Source of the DNA: Ryuthela nishihirai
Taxonomy: Eukaryota; Arthropoda; Arachnida; Araneae; Heptathelidae
Reading direction: 5' to 3'
DNA: 64,000 bases
NCBI GenBank assembly: GCA_038380435.1
Contig: JAWZYU010000059.1
Span: 372,001 to 436,000, forward strand
The notes below the pieces were generated by a model. The model saw only the letters and a program-made list of their open reading frames with translations, had not been told where the DNA came from and did not search any database. A program made the position numbers and the translations under genes. Numbering within the stretch: the stretch's first letter is position 1; every line of letters starts with the position of its first letter. Shown in pieces: positions 31,573-42,559 of the stretch.

Positions 31573-32305
31573 TGACACTTCTTGTACACAATGGGCTAAA
31601 TGACCTAAAGGCTACAAGGACCGAAAGGGCCCAGAGAAAGTTGGGGAAATGGAACCTACGGGTCAGCAGCAGACAGATTGTAGCCGCATATCAAGATCAT
31701 CGAAGGGTTATTTAACGTCTACCAAGCCTCAGCTTAATCATCATTATCGTCGACCAAGTTTCGGTGCGCCATCTACAGTATTCATCGTCAATTTTTTACG
31801 TGCCATCTACCGTAATTATTGTCTACCACGCCTTGGTTTTATCATCAATGTCGTTTACCAAGTCTTGGCGCGCCATCTATCGCGTTTATTGTCTACCAAG
31901 CCTCTGCTTAATCATCATTATCGTCTACCAAGTCTCAGCGCGCCATCAACCGTATTTATCTTCAATGTTTGCGCCTCATCTGCCATATTTATCGTCTACA
32001 AAACCTCGGCTTAATCATCATTATCATCTACCAAGTCTCGGCGTGCCATCTACCGTATTTATCGTCAATGTTTGCACGCCATCTACCGTATTTATCGTCA
32101 ATGTTTGCACGCCATCTACCTATTTATTTGTCTACCAAGCCTCGTCTTTCATCTCACGGACGACAGCATTTCCAAACCCATAGGTGTTCTCTTCTCATCG
32201 AGGTGATGGTTGGGATTAGTCGTGATAAATAAATGTTGGAACAGCTGGGACTTGAACCTGGGAACTACAGGTTACGATTCAGAGGCGTTACTGAGTGAAC
32301 TAATC
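31573..32305 (-). mobile_element. Old SINE1 expanded by an internal minisatellite
   Basis: SINE1 3' part at 31573-31716 (plus strand GAGTGACACTTCTTGTACAC ... ATTTAACG) and 5' part at 32141-32305 (ATCTCACGGACGACAGC ... GGGACTTGAACCTGGGAAC, eroded head). Between them, at the TTTAACGTGCAC position of the consensus, lies a 424-bp tandem repeat. Confidence 0.82.
31717..32140. repeat. Minisatellite of ~34-35-bp units inside SINE1
   Basis: Units such as GTCTACCAAGCCTCGGCTTA (continuing ATCATCATTATC), GTCTACCAAGTCTCGGCGCG (continuing CCATCTACCGTATTTATC) and GTCAATGTTTGCACGCCATC. GTCTACCA-type starts fall at 31717, 31821, 31891, 31994 and 32130, near multiples of 34-35 bp. Open frames here are by-products. 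Confidence 0.8.
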
Positions 32306-32876
32306 TTTTCTTCATTATTATATGAGAGCGATACGACTTCAGTTGTGTATGAAATCATGACTGCTTTCAAAAGAAGACTCATATATTCGGAAAATCCACA
32401 GGGAACTCCGCTATTTGTAATTTCTGCAGTCAGTATCCTATTCGGAGACTTATAGTGTTGGCTGAAAATCTGAAAGCTAGGTTTCAGTGTTGTCGGAAGA
32501 GACATCTAATCACAAAAGTGTCATCTAGTCAGATGAAATATAAAATATTAGTTTGTACAGATGGCAGTGCTAGGGTGTGGAGGTGACCATGTAAGATAAT
32601 CAACTTCTCATGTGTTACATCCACTATATGACGTTGAAGGGATTCACATGGCACGGAATGGGTATATTTTTATGTCTCAGGCATCGACAAATTACTGCAG
32701 CATATGCAAAGAGCATATCCAATTTTTCACTGAGAGAAACGAAACTTTTCAAGATGATAAAGCGACAGACTGCTTTGCGACATCTGTCTGTGAGTAGTTT
32801 GAGTAACATGACGAAAATAATGAATGAATGAAAAAAAAATCAAAAAGTTGTATTTCTTCTCTCCTCGTGCCAAAGG
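32306..32876. other. Spacer without recognised gene
   Basis: Short overlapping open frames on both strands (32610-32830) share no recognisable domain. Base composition is less AT-rich than the neighbours. I see no repeat. Confidence 0.4.
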
Positions 32877-33264
32877 TTGGGTTGGGTTGTTTTACTTTTG
32901 AGCGGCACTTTTTTGCACACCATGGGCTAAATGGCCAGGTCACATGGACCCCGAAGGCTCAGAGAAGGTTGGGGGAGGGGACCCACTGGAACAGCTGTTG
33001 GGAGACAGATGGTAGCCTCCCGTCAAGGCCATCCAGCGTGTTCTTTAACGTGCACAGGGTATGACTCTTTCGCACACGATGCCACAGCTTAACGTCCCAT
33101 CCGAAGGACGGCGGCCTTTCCAAGTCCATCGGTGTCCCCTACTGACCGTTGGCAGGGCGGGGAATTTTGCGGAGATAAATCTCAACGCTGACCAAGCTGG
33201 GACTCGAACCTGGGAACTACAGTTTACGAGCCTGGCGCGCTGCCGACTGAGCCACCCCCGCCCC
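32877..33264 (-). mobile_element. SINE1, full length
   Basis: Reverse-oriented copy with the complete tRNA-like head. Flanks CTCGTGCCAAAGG and CTCGGGTCAAAGG form a 13-bp TSD with two mismatches. Confidence 0.92.
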
Positions 33265-33932
33265 CTCGGGTCAAAGGGGTCATCTCATTGTTCACAAAGA
33301 AAACTTCGTGACCTTTACATTCTATCACCAACATTTCAAAGTTTCAGCATAACTACATCGTTTGCAATCATCGGTTGAAATTTTGGAATTATCAAAACTT
33401 TCCTCCGTCAGATTCGTAAAGTGTAAATCGTAATATTTCATCAATTACTATCAACACCAAATTAATTCCAAATTTTATCTGTAAAAAATTCTCTTCAAAC
33501 AAAAATAATTGGGTCACCATTGCTTTTTATAGAAACTTCGTAACGTTCATATTCCACCACCAAAATTTCAAATCTCTGGCAAAAATATAACGTATGTAAG
33601 AGAAATTTAGAGTAACATATTATTTTAGCTTGTCGTTACGGTACACAGAGGTGAAATCACCAAACGTATTATGGATTTTAAATCTGATCTGTACGATTTT
33701 TTGCTCCTAAAATCACTTTCCAATTGAACGTATTAACAGGATATAAGTTGCAAATAGAAATGCTAACATAATATCCTTCCCAAGGTTCTTCACATTCATG
33801 CCATTTAAAGTTTCTTCCGCCATACTGTAATATAAAAACGACTCAGGGGATTTTTTTTCCTTGTGTTTGCGCGCCATCTAGCGAAATGTTATATTACAGG
33901 AGACTAGGAGTAAACTACGTTTTTCGAGCAAT
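33265..33932. other. AT-rich spacer with a 50-bp direct repeat
   Basis: AACTTCGTGACCTTTACATT... (33303) and AACTTCGTAACGTTCATATT... (33534) are diverged ~50-bp direct repeats spaced 231 bp. TGTTTGCGCGCCATCTAGCG lies near 33866. No gene is seen. Confidence 0.45.
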
Positions 33933-34148
33933 TGGGTAGGCCTTAGTTAATCATTACTAACACTTTGAAAGGCTAGGAGAGGGTGGTCCATGGGTTCCAT
34001 GTCATCCCCATCTCTTAGATCCGGCACTGATCTATAAAATATAGATTATATATAAATAATCTGAGAAATATTATTTTATAGCAATATTTTATTCAAAAAA
34101 TGTTTACATAAGAAACTTACGCACAAATATTAAATTACTCACCTATAG

Positions 34149-34356
34149 CCGTCCGGTGGCCGAGTGGTTAGCACGCTTGGCTACTGATCTAAGGGACCTG
34201 GGTTCGAGCCCCGGTATTAGGCATGGATGTCTGTGTGTCGTTTTTCTGCTGAGGTCCTGCCATCCTCTCAGATCTCCTACTGTGGTATATAAACTGACAG
34301 GCTCCTGTCAGATCTCTGTGGCAAGTATCTGCTTGAGGGGGTATTTATATTTTTTT
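34149..34356 (+). mobile_element. SINE2, full length, private to the right IR1 arm
   Basis: Head CCGTCCGGTGGCCGAGTGGT, B box GGTTCGAGCCC, stem-loop CTGACAGGCTCCTGTCAG (about 34290), end GAGGGGGTATTTATATTTTT. The left arm has the uninterrupted site TACCCTTTCTATAGGTAAG (749-767). At most 3-4 bp (TAG) could be a target duplication. Confidence 0.9.
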
Positions 34357-34380
34357 AGAAAGGGTAAAACTGCTTTTCGC

Positions 34381-34572
34381 ATGGCGGGAAAGCACCTTAT
34401 TGAGCTATTCCTTTGTTCTCTTAGTTTCTGGGGCTTCTGGGGTGTTTCTCTTATACTTCTCTATCGTCCGACGCTACTGTTTCGATACAATACAAATGAC
34501 GGCGTGTTTTTGAGCTCTATGGGGGAATTTTCGAGGCGTTTCGTTCGTGGCTTCTCTCTGGGCGTTTTTTAA
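34381..34572 (+). other. 63-codon ORF conserved in IR1 (right-arm copy)
   Basis: Counterpart of 542-733. Its own ATG is shared with the left copy; the frame also extends upstream into the SINE2, which is incidental. No family is recognised. Confidence 0.3.
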
Positions 34573-35105
34573 GATTTTTTTCGCTAGGCTAGGACACTCA
34601 GTGTGACTGAACAACGGGGGGTCATTTTCGGGAGGGGGGATGGAATTTTGTGTGACAGGGAAGAATTTTTCGAGTTTTTAATATATAAATTTTTATATAT
34701 AAATTTATTTGATAAATAATAAACTTACTGTACAACAGTATCCACTTACATAGTTTTTTGTACAACTGTACCAAATTACACAAACTCTCATGTACCTACA
34801 AACACACACAGAACGTGAATTTTGGCCTTATTTGTGAGATAAATATGTCTATAACTTCTGGTAAGCAATAGGTCAAGGTAATTTTCTTTAATTATTGCAT
34901 AATCAAACATTTAATCAGACGATCTGATTCTTATTAATCCCTATTTACATTATTCCCCGCTTAAAGGGGATTCGTTTTTCGGGTCCCAATTAATAACAGA
35001 TAACGGATCCTCCTGTATTACAAGGTGTATTATTTCTCGGAGCCACTAAATCGAAAGGTAACCGGCCTAAAAATAAAGTTTCAACTCCATTTGCTGCTCA
35101 GGAGT

Positions 35106-35699
35106 TGTAGACAGTTCAGACAACTAATACATGACATTAGGAAAACCATTTCTCAGATTTTATTTTTATTCCAGCGATATTTTTGTGCAAAGGTTATGAA
35201 TTAACATACAACGAAAAGGCTTAAGCAATAGATTCGAAAACGTTACGTGTTTACCCACTTTCCTACTGCTTTTCGTTCGTCATTTGTAAATTTACCATTT
35301 TGCTTGTATGTTTGTTAAAACAGTTATTCTACCATAACTTCCCAACCCGTCGTATAAACCGATCATAAAGGATTATAATGTGTCATAGTGAGACTGCCGT
35401 AAGCTTTCTCCAATTTTGTTCTCCATACTTCCTCCTCCTAAAAAAATGGCAGAATTTTCACATCGGTCGAACTTAACGAGTTGCATTTCAAATTAAAATT
35501 ATTACGTCTACAATCATGAGCTACTTCAGATTACGGATCCCCATCTCCTTCTCCCAATAAAAAAGCCCGGGGGGATGAGAAAATTTCAAAAGATCGATCT
35601 TTACTAGTCGTATGTCAAATTAAAACATGTGCACAGCAGCAGTCTTCTCTTCGGAAGATAGATTCCTTTAATGTCAAAGTAAAGATTTAAATTTAAAAA
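35106..35699. other. Spacer without recognised gene
   Basis: Nothing recognisable between the IR1 arm and the truncated LINE. Confidence 0.45.
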
Positions 35700-35741
35700 C
35701 ATAGCTACCAAGATAATTAAACTGTGAAACCTGCTCAAGAC

Positions 35742-36133
35742 AGGGCGGGGGTGGCTCAGTCGGTTGCGCGCCAGGCTCGTAATCAGTCTGTAACGTTCCC
35801 AGGTTCGAGTCCTAGCTGGGTCAGCGTTGAGATTTATCTCCGCAAAATTCCTCGCTCTGCCCACGGTCAGTAGGGGACACCGAAGGGCTTGGAAGGCCGT
35901 CGTCAGTCGGATGGGACGTTAAGCCGTGGCCCCGTGTGCGGAGAGCCATACCCTGTGCATGTTAAAGAACACGCTGGATGACCTCGACGGGAGGCTACCA
36001 TCTGTCTCCCAACAGCTGTTCCAGTGAGTCCCCTCCCCCAACCTTCTCTGAGACTTCGGGGTCCTTGTGACCTGGCCATTTAGTCGATGGTGTGCAAAAA
36101 AAGTGCCGCTCAGAGGTAAAAAACATAACCCAA
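35742..36133 (+). mobile_element. SINE1, full length, inside the LINE
   Basis: Perfect 11-bp TSD CTGCTCAAGAC at 35731-35741 and 36134-36144; the LINE RT sequence continues across it (ACCTGCTCAAGACTGCAACC in the other copies). The insertion is therefore younger than the LINE. Confidence 0.95.
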
Positions 36134-37140
36134 CTGCTCAAGACTGAAACCATTCAGACTAACTAAATCGCAGCCTGCGTGACCAATTTTCATCACCCTA
36201 GTTTTCTCACTGTTTATAAGCAACCCTACTCTACTACCAGTTTCATCAACAGCGTGAATGAAAGAGTTCATCTCATCAACGTCATTTGCCAAAAGGGCTA
36301 AATCATCAGCATAATCTAACCAGAAATTTTAGTATCTCCAGACCATTTAAGGCCAAAATATTTCCTTTGAAGTGAATTTCGCATAACATAATCCATAACC
36401 AAGCTAAAGAGAAAAGGAGACAAAATGCACTCTTGTCGAACACCAGAAGTAATGCTAAACCAATTGCTACAAGCCTTACCAACTCTCACACACGACTGAG
36501 TGTTATTATAGAGAGCTTTCATTATGTTAACTAACTTGTCTGGTATACCATATGATCTCACAATCAACCACAAATTATGACGATCAACAGAGTCGAAAGC
36601 CTATTTGAAATCAACAAAGCGAGCAACCAAAGGTTTCTGAAACTCTAAACATTTCTCAAGAATCTGCCTAAGTAAAAATATCTGATCCACACATCCCCTA
36701 CCACTTCTGAATCAGCATTGCTCATCACGCAATTGCCTGTCAACCACATTCTTAATTCTATTAAGCACAATCATGGAAAGAACTTTACCTGGAACAGAGA
36801 GTAGGCTAATACCCCTATAGTTATCACAAGAACTGCGATCACCTTTTTTGAAAATAGGGATAACAATAGCTCTGGTAAAATCCTTAGGAACCATGCCTTT
36901 ATCATAAAAGATATTCAGAATTTCAGTCATCCAAGTGGTAACCGAAACATTCCCAGCTCTAGCATTTTAGTAGTAATTTCATCTACCCCTGGGGATTTAT
37001 GTAGTTTAAGTTTAGAAACAACCAAAATAACTTCAGATTATGTTATAGGGCCAACATTAAAGCCACCAATGCATCTATCATCATTGCAAACAATGGGAGT
37101 AGAACTAACTACATTGTTTAGACATCACTGAAATGCTCAG
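36110..37140 (-). pseudogene. RTE reverse transcriptase, broken
   Basis: It retains SCDNYRGISLLSVPGKV (about 36820), TSGVRQECILSPFLF (about 36440; the usual Gly of RQGC is Glu) and VGLLINSEKTRVMKIGHAGC (about 36210). The YADD region near 36310 is frameshifted and the A block near 36600 has a stop. It is inactive. Confidence 0.85.
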
Positions 37141-37194
37141 CCCACCTAGCCATGACAGAATCCTCCCCTTCTATAACCTTACTTTGTTTATCCT

Positions 37195-37692
37195 TCAATC
37201 TTTTATGCCTGTCCGTTTTCTACCACACAAAACATTTACTATCTGGTACAGCTCTCTGCTGTTGTGCTGTCTAACAGCTTCCTCGACTTTGTGAGCCAAA
37301 CCATCAAGCCAAAGATTCTGATCAGCAGCTAACTGATCTTTTACACGTTTATTAAGTTCTCTGTAATGCTTTCTATTACGACTAGTAGGGTATTGATCAA
37401 AGACATTCCTGCAGTTTTTTCTTTCCGAAATAAGCTCAAGTGCCTTATCACTCAGATAATTCTGTCTCCTCTGCTCCTTTTTCCCTAAAAGAGTACTGTT
37501 AGTGTCCAAAAAAGCCTGTTTAAAATGATCCCGTTCTTCCTCAGCTTCCGTAGTAAGCAAACCATGACTGTCATAATGAATAAGTAACCTATCATGGTAA
37601 GCTTTGGCTCTAACTGGGTCTTTCAGAGCTTCAGTATTAAAAGCAAATTTTTTAACCCTAGCACAACACTTTTTAAGTTTAAGTTCCAACAC
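37195..37692 (-). pseudogene. RTE linker region between endonuclease and RT
   Basis: A 165-codon open frame, Lys/Arg/Glu rich, with HYDSHGLLTTEAEEERDHFK (about residue 39) and RKHYRELNKRVKDQLAADQN (about 106). This charged stretch between the two enzymatic domains is intact here and broken in the copy at 9580-10058. It is not an independent gene. Confidence 0.75.
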
Positions 37693-37895
37693 ACTTTTAA
37701 CAAGGTAATGGTCAGATCCAATTTCAGCTCCCCTATATGCCTATTTTTGTATTTCTAACAGAGCTAGCCCATTTGCTGTTAATCAATATATAATCCATCA
37801 TATTCCTATGCAGCTCATCAGGTGAAACCATGTGTATTTATGTATGTCGCGGTGATTGTAATATGTGTTAATTATTCTGAATCGATTGAGTTTAC

Positions 37896-38556
37896 TTACC
37901 TGTAGGAGACGTTACCCATTGCCATTTGCAAGCTACCAATACCAAAAGAGCCTATTACCTCTCCCAAAAGGTCAGAGTCAGTACCAACTTTGGCATTGAA
38001 GTCACCAAGAACAAGGGTAATATCTCCTTTCTTGACAGAATTCAAAATATCCTGAAATTGTTCATAAAACCTATCCTTCTCATCCTCATCGGCATCCTCA
38101 GTGGGGGCATAACAGCAGATAACATTCAAGTCTTTAACGCTTGTCTGAATTTTTGCTGTAAGAAACCTTTCATTAATGCACTCATTTCCTAGAAGAGCAT
38201 CGCCTAGCGTGTCTGCTGAGAAACAGACCCACGCCTTGGTGATGCTTATTGTCGTCCCTCCGTGAAAAGAGAAATTTATGATTATTTTTAAGAATATTAC
38301 CTTTATCAGTCCATCTGGTCTCTTGCAAGCCGAGAATATCTAAATTATAATGGTGGAATTCTTGTGTGAGGACATCAAGAGAAAAAGCTCTGTGCAGAGT
38401 CCTCACATTCCAACTACCTATGGAGAGAAAATGGTTAGTGGGATGTTTAAAGAAACTATGTTTATTGAGAGAGGGAATGCCGACAATATCAAACAGCCCC
38501 CTAATCGCAGAAATGGGGCAAAGACCCGTTCCCCTACTACTAAAGGCTGAAGCCAT
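37896..38556 (-). pseudogene. RTE endonuclease domain
   Basis: Start MASAFSSRGTGLCPISAIRG, then SIGSWNVRTLHRAF, ILGLQETRWTDKG, CCYAPTEDADEDEKDRFYEQ and the catalytic LVLGDFNAKVGTDSD (about 38020). One frameshift near 38140-38180 separates the two halves. Active-site motifs are better kept than in the copy at 10059-10812. Confidence 0.88.
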
Positions 38557-39095
38557 CTACACTGGAAGACTTCCTCCAATGTGGAATTTGACGATGCCAA
38601 TAGACGCAAAGAGTTCATGTGCTTGCGATGACTTCTGCTCAGGATTATCCACCAGCTGATAAACATATCCTGTGAATCTATTCCCTTGGGGCTGTCAACC
38701 CACAAACAAACAGAAAACACAGCGGAAGATTTTCCTTCCACAGAAGCCCACCAGTGCAGGAAAATCAGGATCCATAATCAAGCTCAGAGCCATATAGTTG
38801 TCCAGTCCAGTGGGTTTATATGGTCAGCACCAGGACCCTGTGTGGTTGACCACTCCTCAGCAGGGTAGAAAAAAAAGAAAAGTAGCCATAGTTGTCCAGA
38901 TCAGTAGGCCACACTAATCTGGTAGCCCTCCCCTTCCGTTCACTTCCACAAGAGAGTATCTCTTTTGAAAGTTACTAACGGTCCGCACCACTAAAAGGCG
39001 GGGTCGGACATTAGGTGCTAGGCCTGGCGGTTCTATGCATCATCACAGGGGATTGGTGCATAGCTCTCCTTCCAGTGACTACCTAGCTACCATTT

Positions 39096-39577
39096 ACAGA
39101 CCATAATTGAATAATAATAAGTAATTACAGAAGGATTTAAAACTAATTTCCATCTGTACACCAATGACTTGATTTTACATTAAGACTCTATGGAAGCTGA
39201 ACTACCTGTACATCGTTTAGAAAAGTCTGTTTTCGTTGCCAGATCTCGCCAACAAAGTATGCAGACGAAAATTCATTTATTTTATTCCAGAAGCCGTTCT
39301 TTCGTCTGATCATTTGAAAATAATTGCCCTTAGAGTTCAAAATACTGATGGATTCAGTGATCGCCCACAGCTTGTAAGTTTTAAAGTGGGCTTCAATTTT
39401 TTTTTTATTTACAAAAATTTAAAAAGCTTTTCTATTAAGAATATTCTGAAGATATGCGTCGTATCATAGAGAGCAATCGTTTGGATCATTTTAGTAAATA
39501 GTAAAAAAATCTTAACTAGAGAAATAATTTATATTTATAAAATAGAGATTAAAAATGAATAATAGTTAAACAAACAA
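39096..39577. other. AT-rich spacer
   Basis: No gene or recognised repeat seen. Confidence 0.45.
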
Positions 39578-39752
39578 AGGGAGTTGCGTTGTTTTACCTG
39601 TGAGGATATGTTTTGTACACAATGGGCTAAATGGTCAGGTCACAAGCACTCCGAGACCACAAAGAAGTTTGGGGAAAAGGGACCCATTAGACAACTGTTG
39701 GGAGACAGATGGTAGTCTCTTATCATAACCATCCAGCGTGTTGTTTAATGTG
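39578..39752 (-). mobile_element. SINE1, 3' part only, abutting the satellite array
   Basis: Plus-strand order GTTGCGTTGTTTTACCTGTG ... CCATCCAGCGTGTTGTTTAA, then TGTACAG where the SINE consensus has GTGCACAG. The MITE starts at that TA, so the MITE probably inserted into this SINE; the remaining SINE half is not found beyond the array. Confidence 0.8.
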
Positions 39753-39956
39753 TACAGTCACTCAAAAAAATATCCGGACACTATGGTTGATTAAATAGAG
39801 AAAAAATATCCCGCAACGATTTTTTTTCAGAAATTAGTGATCTGACAACCTTCGTGTACAGTACACGAAGGTTGCCAGATCCATGATTTCTAAAAACGTC
39901 GTTGCCAGACACTTTTTCTGAAATATAGTGTTCGAATATTTGTTTGAGCGACTGTA
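39753..39956. mobile_element. Fold-back MITE at the head of the 93-bp array
   Basis: A complete palindromic element from TACAGTCACTCAAAAAAATA to GAGCGACTGTA with the centre TTCGTGTACAGTACACGAAG. Its right arm is the first unit of the tandem array that follows. Confidence 0.88.
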
Positions 39957-41527
39957 GACGAAGGTTGCCAGATCCCTGATTTCTAAAACCGTCGTTGCCA
40001 AATACTTTTTCTTAAATATGGTGTTCGAATATTTGTTTGAGCGACTGTAGACGAAAGTTGCCAGATCCCTGATTTCTAAAAACGTCGTTGCCAGATACTC
40101 TTTCTGAAATACAGTGTTCGAATATTTGTTTTAGCGACTGTACACGAAGGTTGCCAGAACCTTGATTTCTAAAAACGTCGTTGCTAGATACTCTTTGTGA
40201 AATATAGTGTTCGAATATTTGTTTGAGCGACTGTGCACGAAGGTTGCCAGATCCCTAATTTCTAAAAACGTCGTTGCCAGATACACTTTCTCAAATATAG
40301 TGTTTGAATATTTGTTTGAGCGACTGTACAAGAAGGTTGCCAGATCCCTAATTTCTAAAAACGTCGTTGCCAGATACTCTCTCTGAAATATAGTGTTCGA
40401 ATATTTGTTTGAGTGACTGTACACGAAGGTTGCCAGATCCCTAATTTCTAAAAACATTGTTGCCAGATACTCTTTCTGAAATATAGTGTTCGAATATTTG
40501 TTTGAGCGACTGTAGACGAAGGTTGCCAGATCCCTGATTTCTAAAATCGTCGTTGCCAGATACTCTTTCTGAAATATAGTGTTCGAATATTTGTTTGAGC
40601 GGCTGCACACGAAGGTTGCCAGATCCATGAATTCTAAAAACGTCGTTGCCAGATACTCTTTCTGAAAAATAGTGTTCGAATATTTGTTTGAGCGACTGTA
40701 TAGGAAGGTTGCCAGATCCCTAATTTCTAAAAACGTCGTTGTCAGATACTCTTTCTGAAATATAGTTTTCGAATATTTGTTTGAGCGATTGAACACGAAG
40801 GTTGCCAGATCCCTAACTTCTAAAAACGTCGTTGCCAGATACTCTTTCTGAAATATAGTGTTCGAATATTTGTTTGAGTGACTGTACACGAAGGTTGCCA
40901 GATCCCTAATTTCTAAAAACATCGTTGCCAGATACTCTTTCTGAAAAATAGTGTTCGAATATTTGTTTGAGCGACTATACAGGAAGGTTGCCAGATCCCT
41001 AATTTCTAAAAACGTCGTTGCCAGATACTCTTTCTGAAATATAGTGTTCGAATATTTGTTTGAGCGACTGTACACGAAGGTTGCCAGATCCATGAATTCT
41101 AAAAACGTCGTTGCCAGATACTCTTTCTGAAAAATAGTGTTCGAATATTTGTTTGAGCGACTGTATAGGAAGGTTGCCAGATCCCTAATTTCTAAAAACG
41201 TCGTTGTCAGATACTCTTTCTGAAATATAGTTTTCGAATATTTGTTTGAGCGATTGAACACGAAGGTTGCCAGATCCCTAACTTCTAAAAACGTCGTTGC
41301 CAGATACTCTTTCTGAAATATAGTGTTCGAATATTTGTTTGAGCGACTGTAGACGAAAGTTGCCAGATCCCTGATTTCTAAAAACGTCATTGCCAGATAC
41401 TCTTTCTGAAATATAGTGTTCGAATATTTGTTTGAGCGACTGTACACGAAGGTTGCCAGAACCGAGATTTCTAAAAACGTCGTTGCCAGATACTCTTTCT
41501 GAAATATAGTGTTCGAATATTTGTTTG
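39948..41527. repeat. Satellite-like array, 17 monomers of exactly 93 bp
   Basis: Each monomer runs from GCGACTGTA(C/G)ACGAAGG through GTTGCCAGATCCCTAATTTC and CGTTGCCAGATACTC to GTGTTCGAATATTTGTTTGA. Starts fall at 39948, 40041, 40134 and so on every 93 bp to 41436, with no indel. Diagnostic variants (CCATGAATTC, TATAGGAAGG with GTTGTCAG, GCGATTGAACACG) recur 465 bp apart (40599/41064, 40692/41157, 40785/41250), showing a five-monomer higher-order repeat. The monomer is the right half of the fold-back MITE. Since 93 is divisible by 3, the minus strand is open for 507 codons (41654-40131) with a 31-residue repeat (SNKYSNTIFQKEYLATTFLE and neighbours); I regard that ORF as a by-product of the period. 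Confidence 0.96.
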
Positions 41528-41589
41528 CACCTGTAAATGCTAGTAATGTGCATTTACAGGTGCTTTTTTTGTTTGCACCTGTAAATGCT

Positions 41590-42540
41590 AGTGTAAATGC
41601 TGTAATGCCTGTAATGCTAGCTAGGCGTAAACTGGAAGGAGAGCTGTGCACCAATCCCTAGTGATGATGCACCAAACCGGCCAGTTTAAGCACCTGATGT
41701 CCAACCCCGCCTTCTCATGGTGCAGGCCGTTAGTACCTTTCAAAAGAGATATTCTCTTTTGGAAGGGAACGGAAGGGGAGGGCTGCCAGTTCAGTATGGG
41801 CTACTGATCTGGTCATCTATGGCCACTTTTTTTCTTTTTTTTCAACCCTGCCAAGGAGTGGTGAACTTCACAGGGTCCTGGTGCTGACCATTTATACCTA
41901 CTAGACTGGACTTGTTTATAGATTTGAGCTTGATTATTGATCCTGGACTTGCTGCACTGGTGGGCCTCTGTTGAGGGAGAGTCTGCCGCTGTGTTTTCTG
42001 TTTGCTTCTGGGTTGCCAGCTCTAAGTGAACAGAGGCATGGGATACCTTATATCAGCTGGTGGATAATCCTAATCAGAGGCCGTCGCAGGTACCTGAACC
42101 TTACTTAGCTAGTGGGGCATCGTCAAGCCTAAACTGGAGTAATGTGTCTCAGACAGGCTATGTGGCTCTTGTAAAAGTCCACTTGAAAAGGTGGTGCCTG
42201 AAGTTCCTACCAGCATCGGTGACTTCAGCCTTTAGCAGAGGAGGAACAGGTCTTTGCCCCATGCCTGCGATCAGGGGGCTGTTTGATATTGTTGGCCCTA
42301 CCAATCTCAATAAACCTAATTTCTTTAAAAATCCTACTAATCATTTTCTCTCTGCAGGAACGTGGAACGTGAGGACATTACATAGAGATTATTCTCTTGA
42401 TGTCCTCATGCAGGAATTCCAGCGCTATAACCTAGATATTCTCGGCTTGCAAGAGACCAGAAGGACAGGTAAAGGTGAGATACTTAAAAATAACTTTAAA
42501 TTTCTCTTTACAGGGAGGGAGGATGGAAAGCATCTGCAAG
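41590..42540 (+). mobile_element. RTE LINE 5' half (leader and endonuclease start)
   Basis: It starts near CTAGCTAGGCGTAAACTGGA, as do the 5' ends near 39090 (reverse) and 52895. The leader contains CGCCTTCTCATGGTGCAGGC and a poly-T/C patch at about 41828. The coding part stops inside the endonuclease at GGAAAGCATCTGCAAG, where MITE-related sequence begins. The last coding part is open from 42060 to about 42540. Confidence 0.85.
42060..42540 (+). pseudogene. RTE endonuclease N-terminal fragment
   Basis: It includes TGLCPMPAIRGLFDIVGPTN, AGTWNVRTLHRDYSLDV and ILGLQETRRTGKGEI (Trp of the ETRW motif is Arg). It ends about 55 residues after that motif at the break with downstream sequence. There are no stops over 160 codons, but the catalytic GDFN part is missing. 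Confidence 0.82.
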
Positions 42541-42559
42541 GTAAGACTGTACTATATAA

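Larger units (their letters stand above)
33933..35105. repeat. Right arm of inverted repeat IR1
   Basis: Inverted copy of 1-1430. It carries a private SINE2 (34149-34356) and lacks the MITE found in the left arm; without insertions both arms are about 970 bp. Homology ends at TGGGTAGG (33933) and at the window-edge equivalent (35105). Confidence 0.85.
35700..39095 (-). mobile_element. RTE/BovB-like LINE lacking its 3' end
   Basis: The minus strand runs from the 5' leader (39095) through endonuclease (38556-37896), linker (37692-37195) and RT (about 37140-36110) to a break at 35700, inside the RT thumb region. The C-terminal domain and GAT tail are absent. LINEs usually lose their 5' end, so a later deletion or recombination is implied. 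A SINE1 sits at 35742-36133. Several frames are broken. Confidence 0.88.

Noticed and set aside
31649..32232. Overlapping plus-strand ORFs of 87-139 codons
   Set aside because: They lie in the ~35-bp minisatellite inside a SINE; three overlapping frames are open and no domain is visible.
34156..34572. 138-codon ORF starting MAEWLARL
   Set aside because: The first half is SINE2 tRNA-like sequence; only the last 63 codons are shared with the other IR1 arm.
39948..41527. CRISPR array
   Set aside because: Repeats are contiguous without unique spacers, in a eukaryotic context, and derive from a MITE.
40131..41654. 507-codon minus-strand ORF with 31-residue repeats, looking like a repetitive structural protein
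   Set aside because: It coincides with the 93-bp tandem array, whose period is a multiple of three and whose monomer lacks a stop in this frame. There is no plausible N-terminus (the first codons come from hairpin and LINE leader sequence) and the monomer is half of a non-coding MITE.
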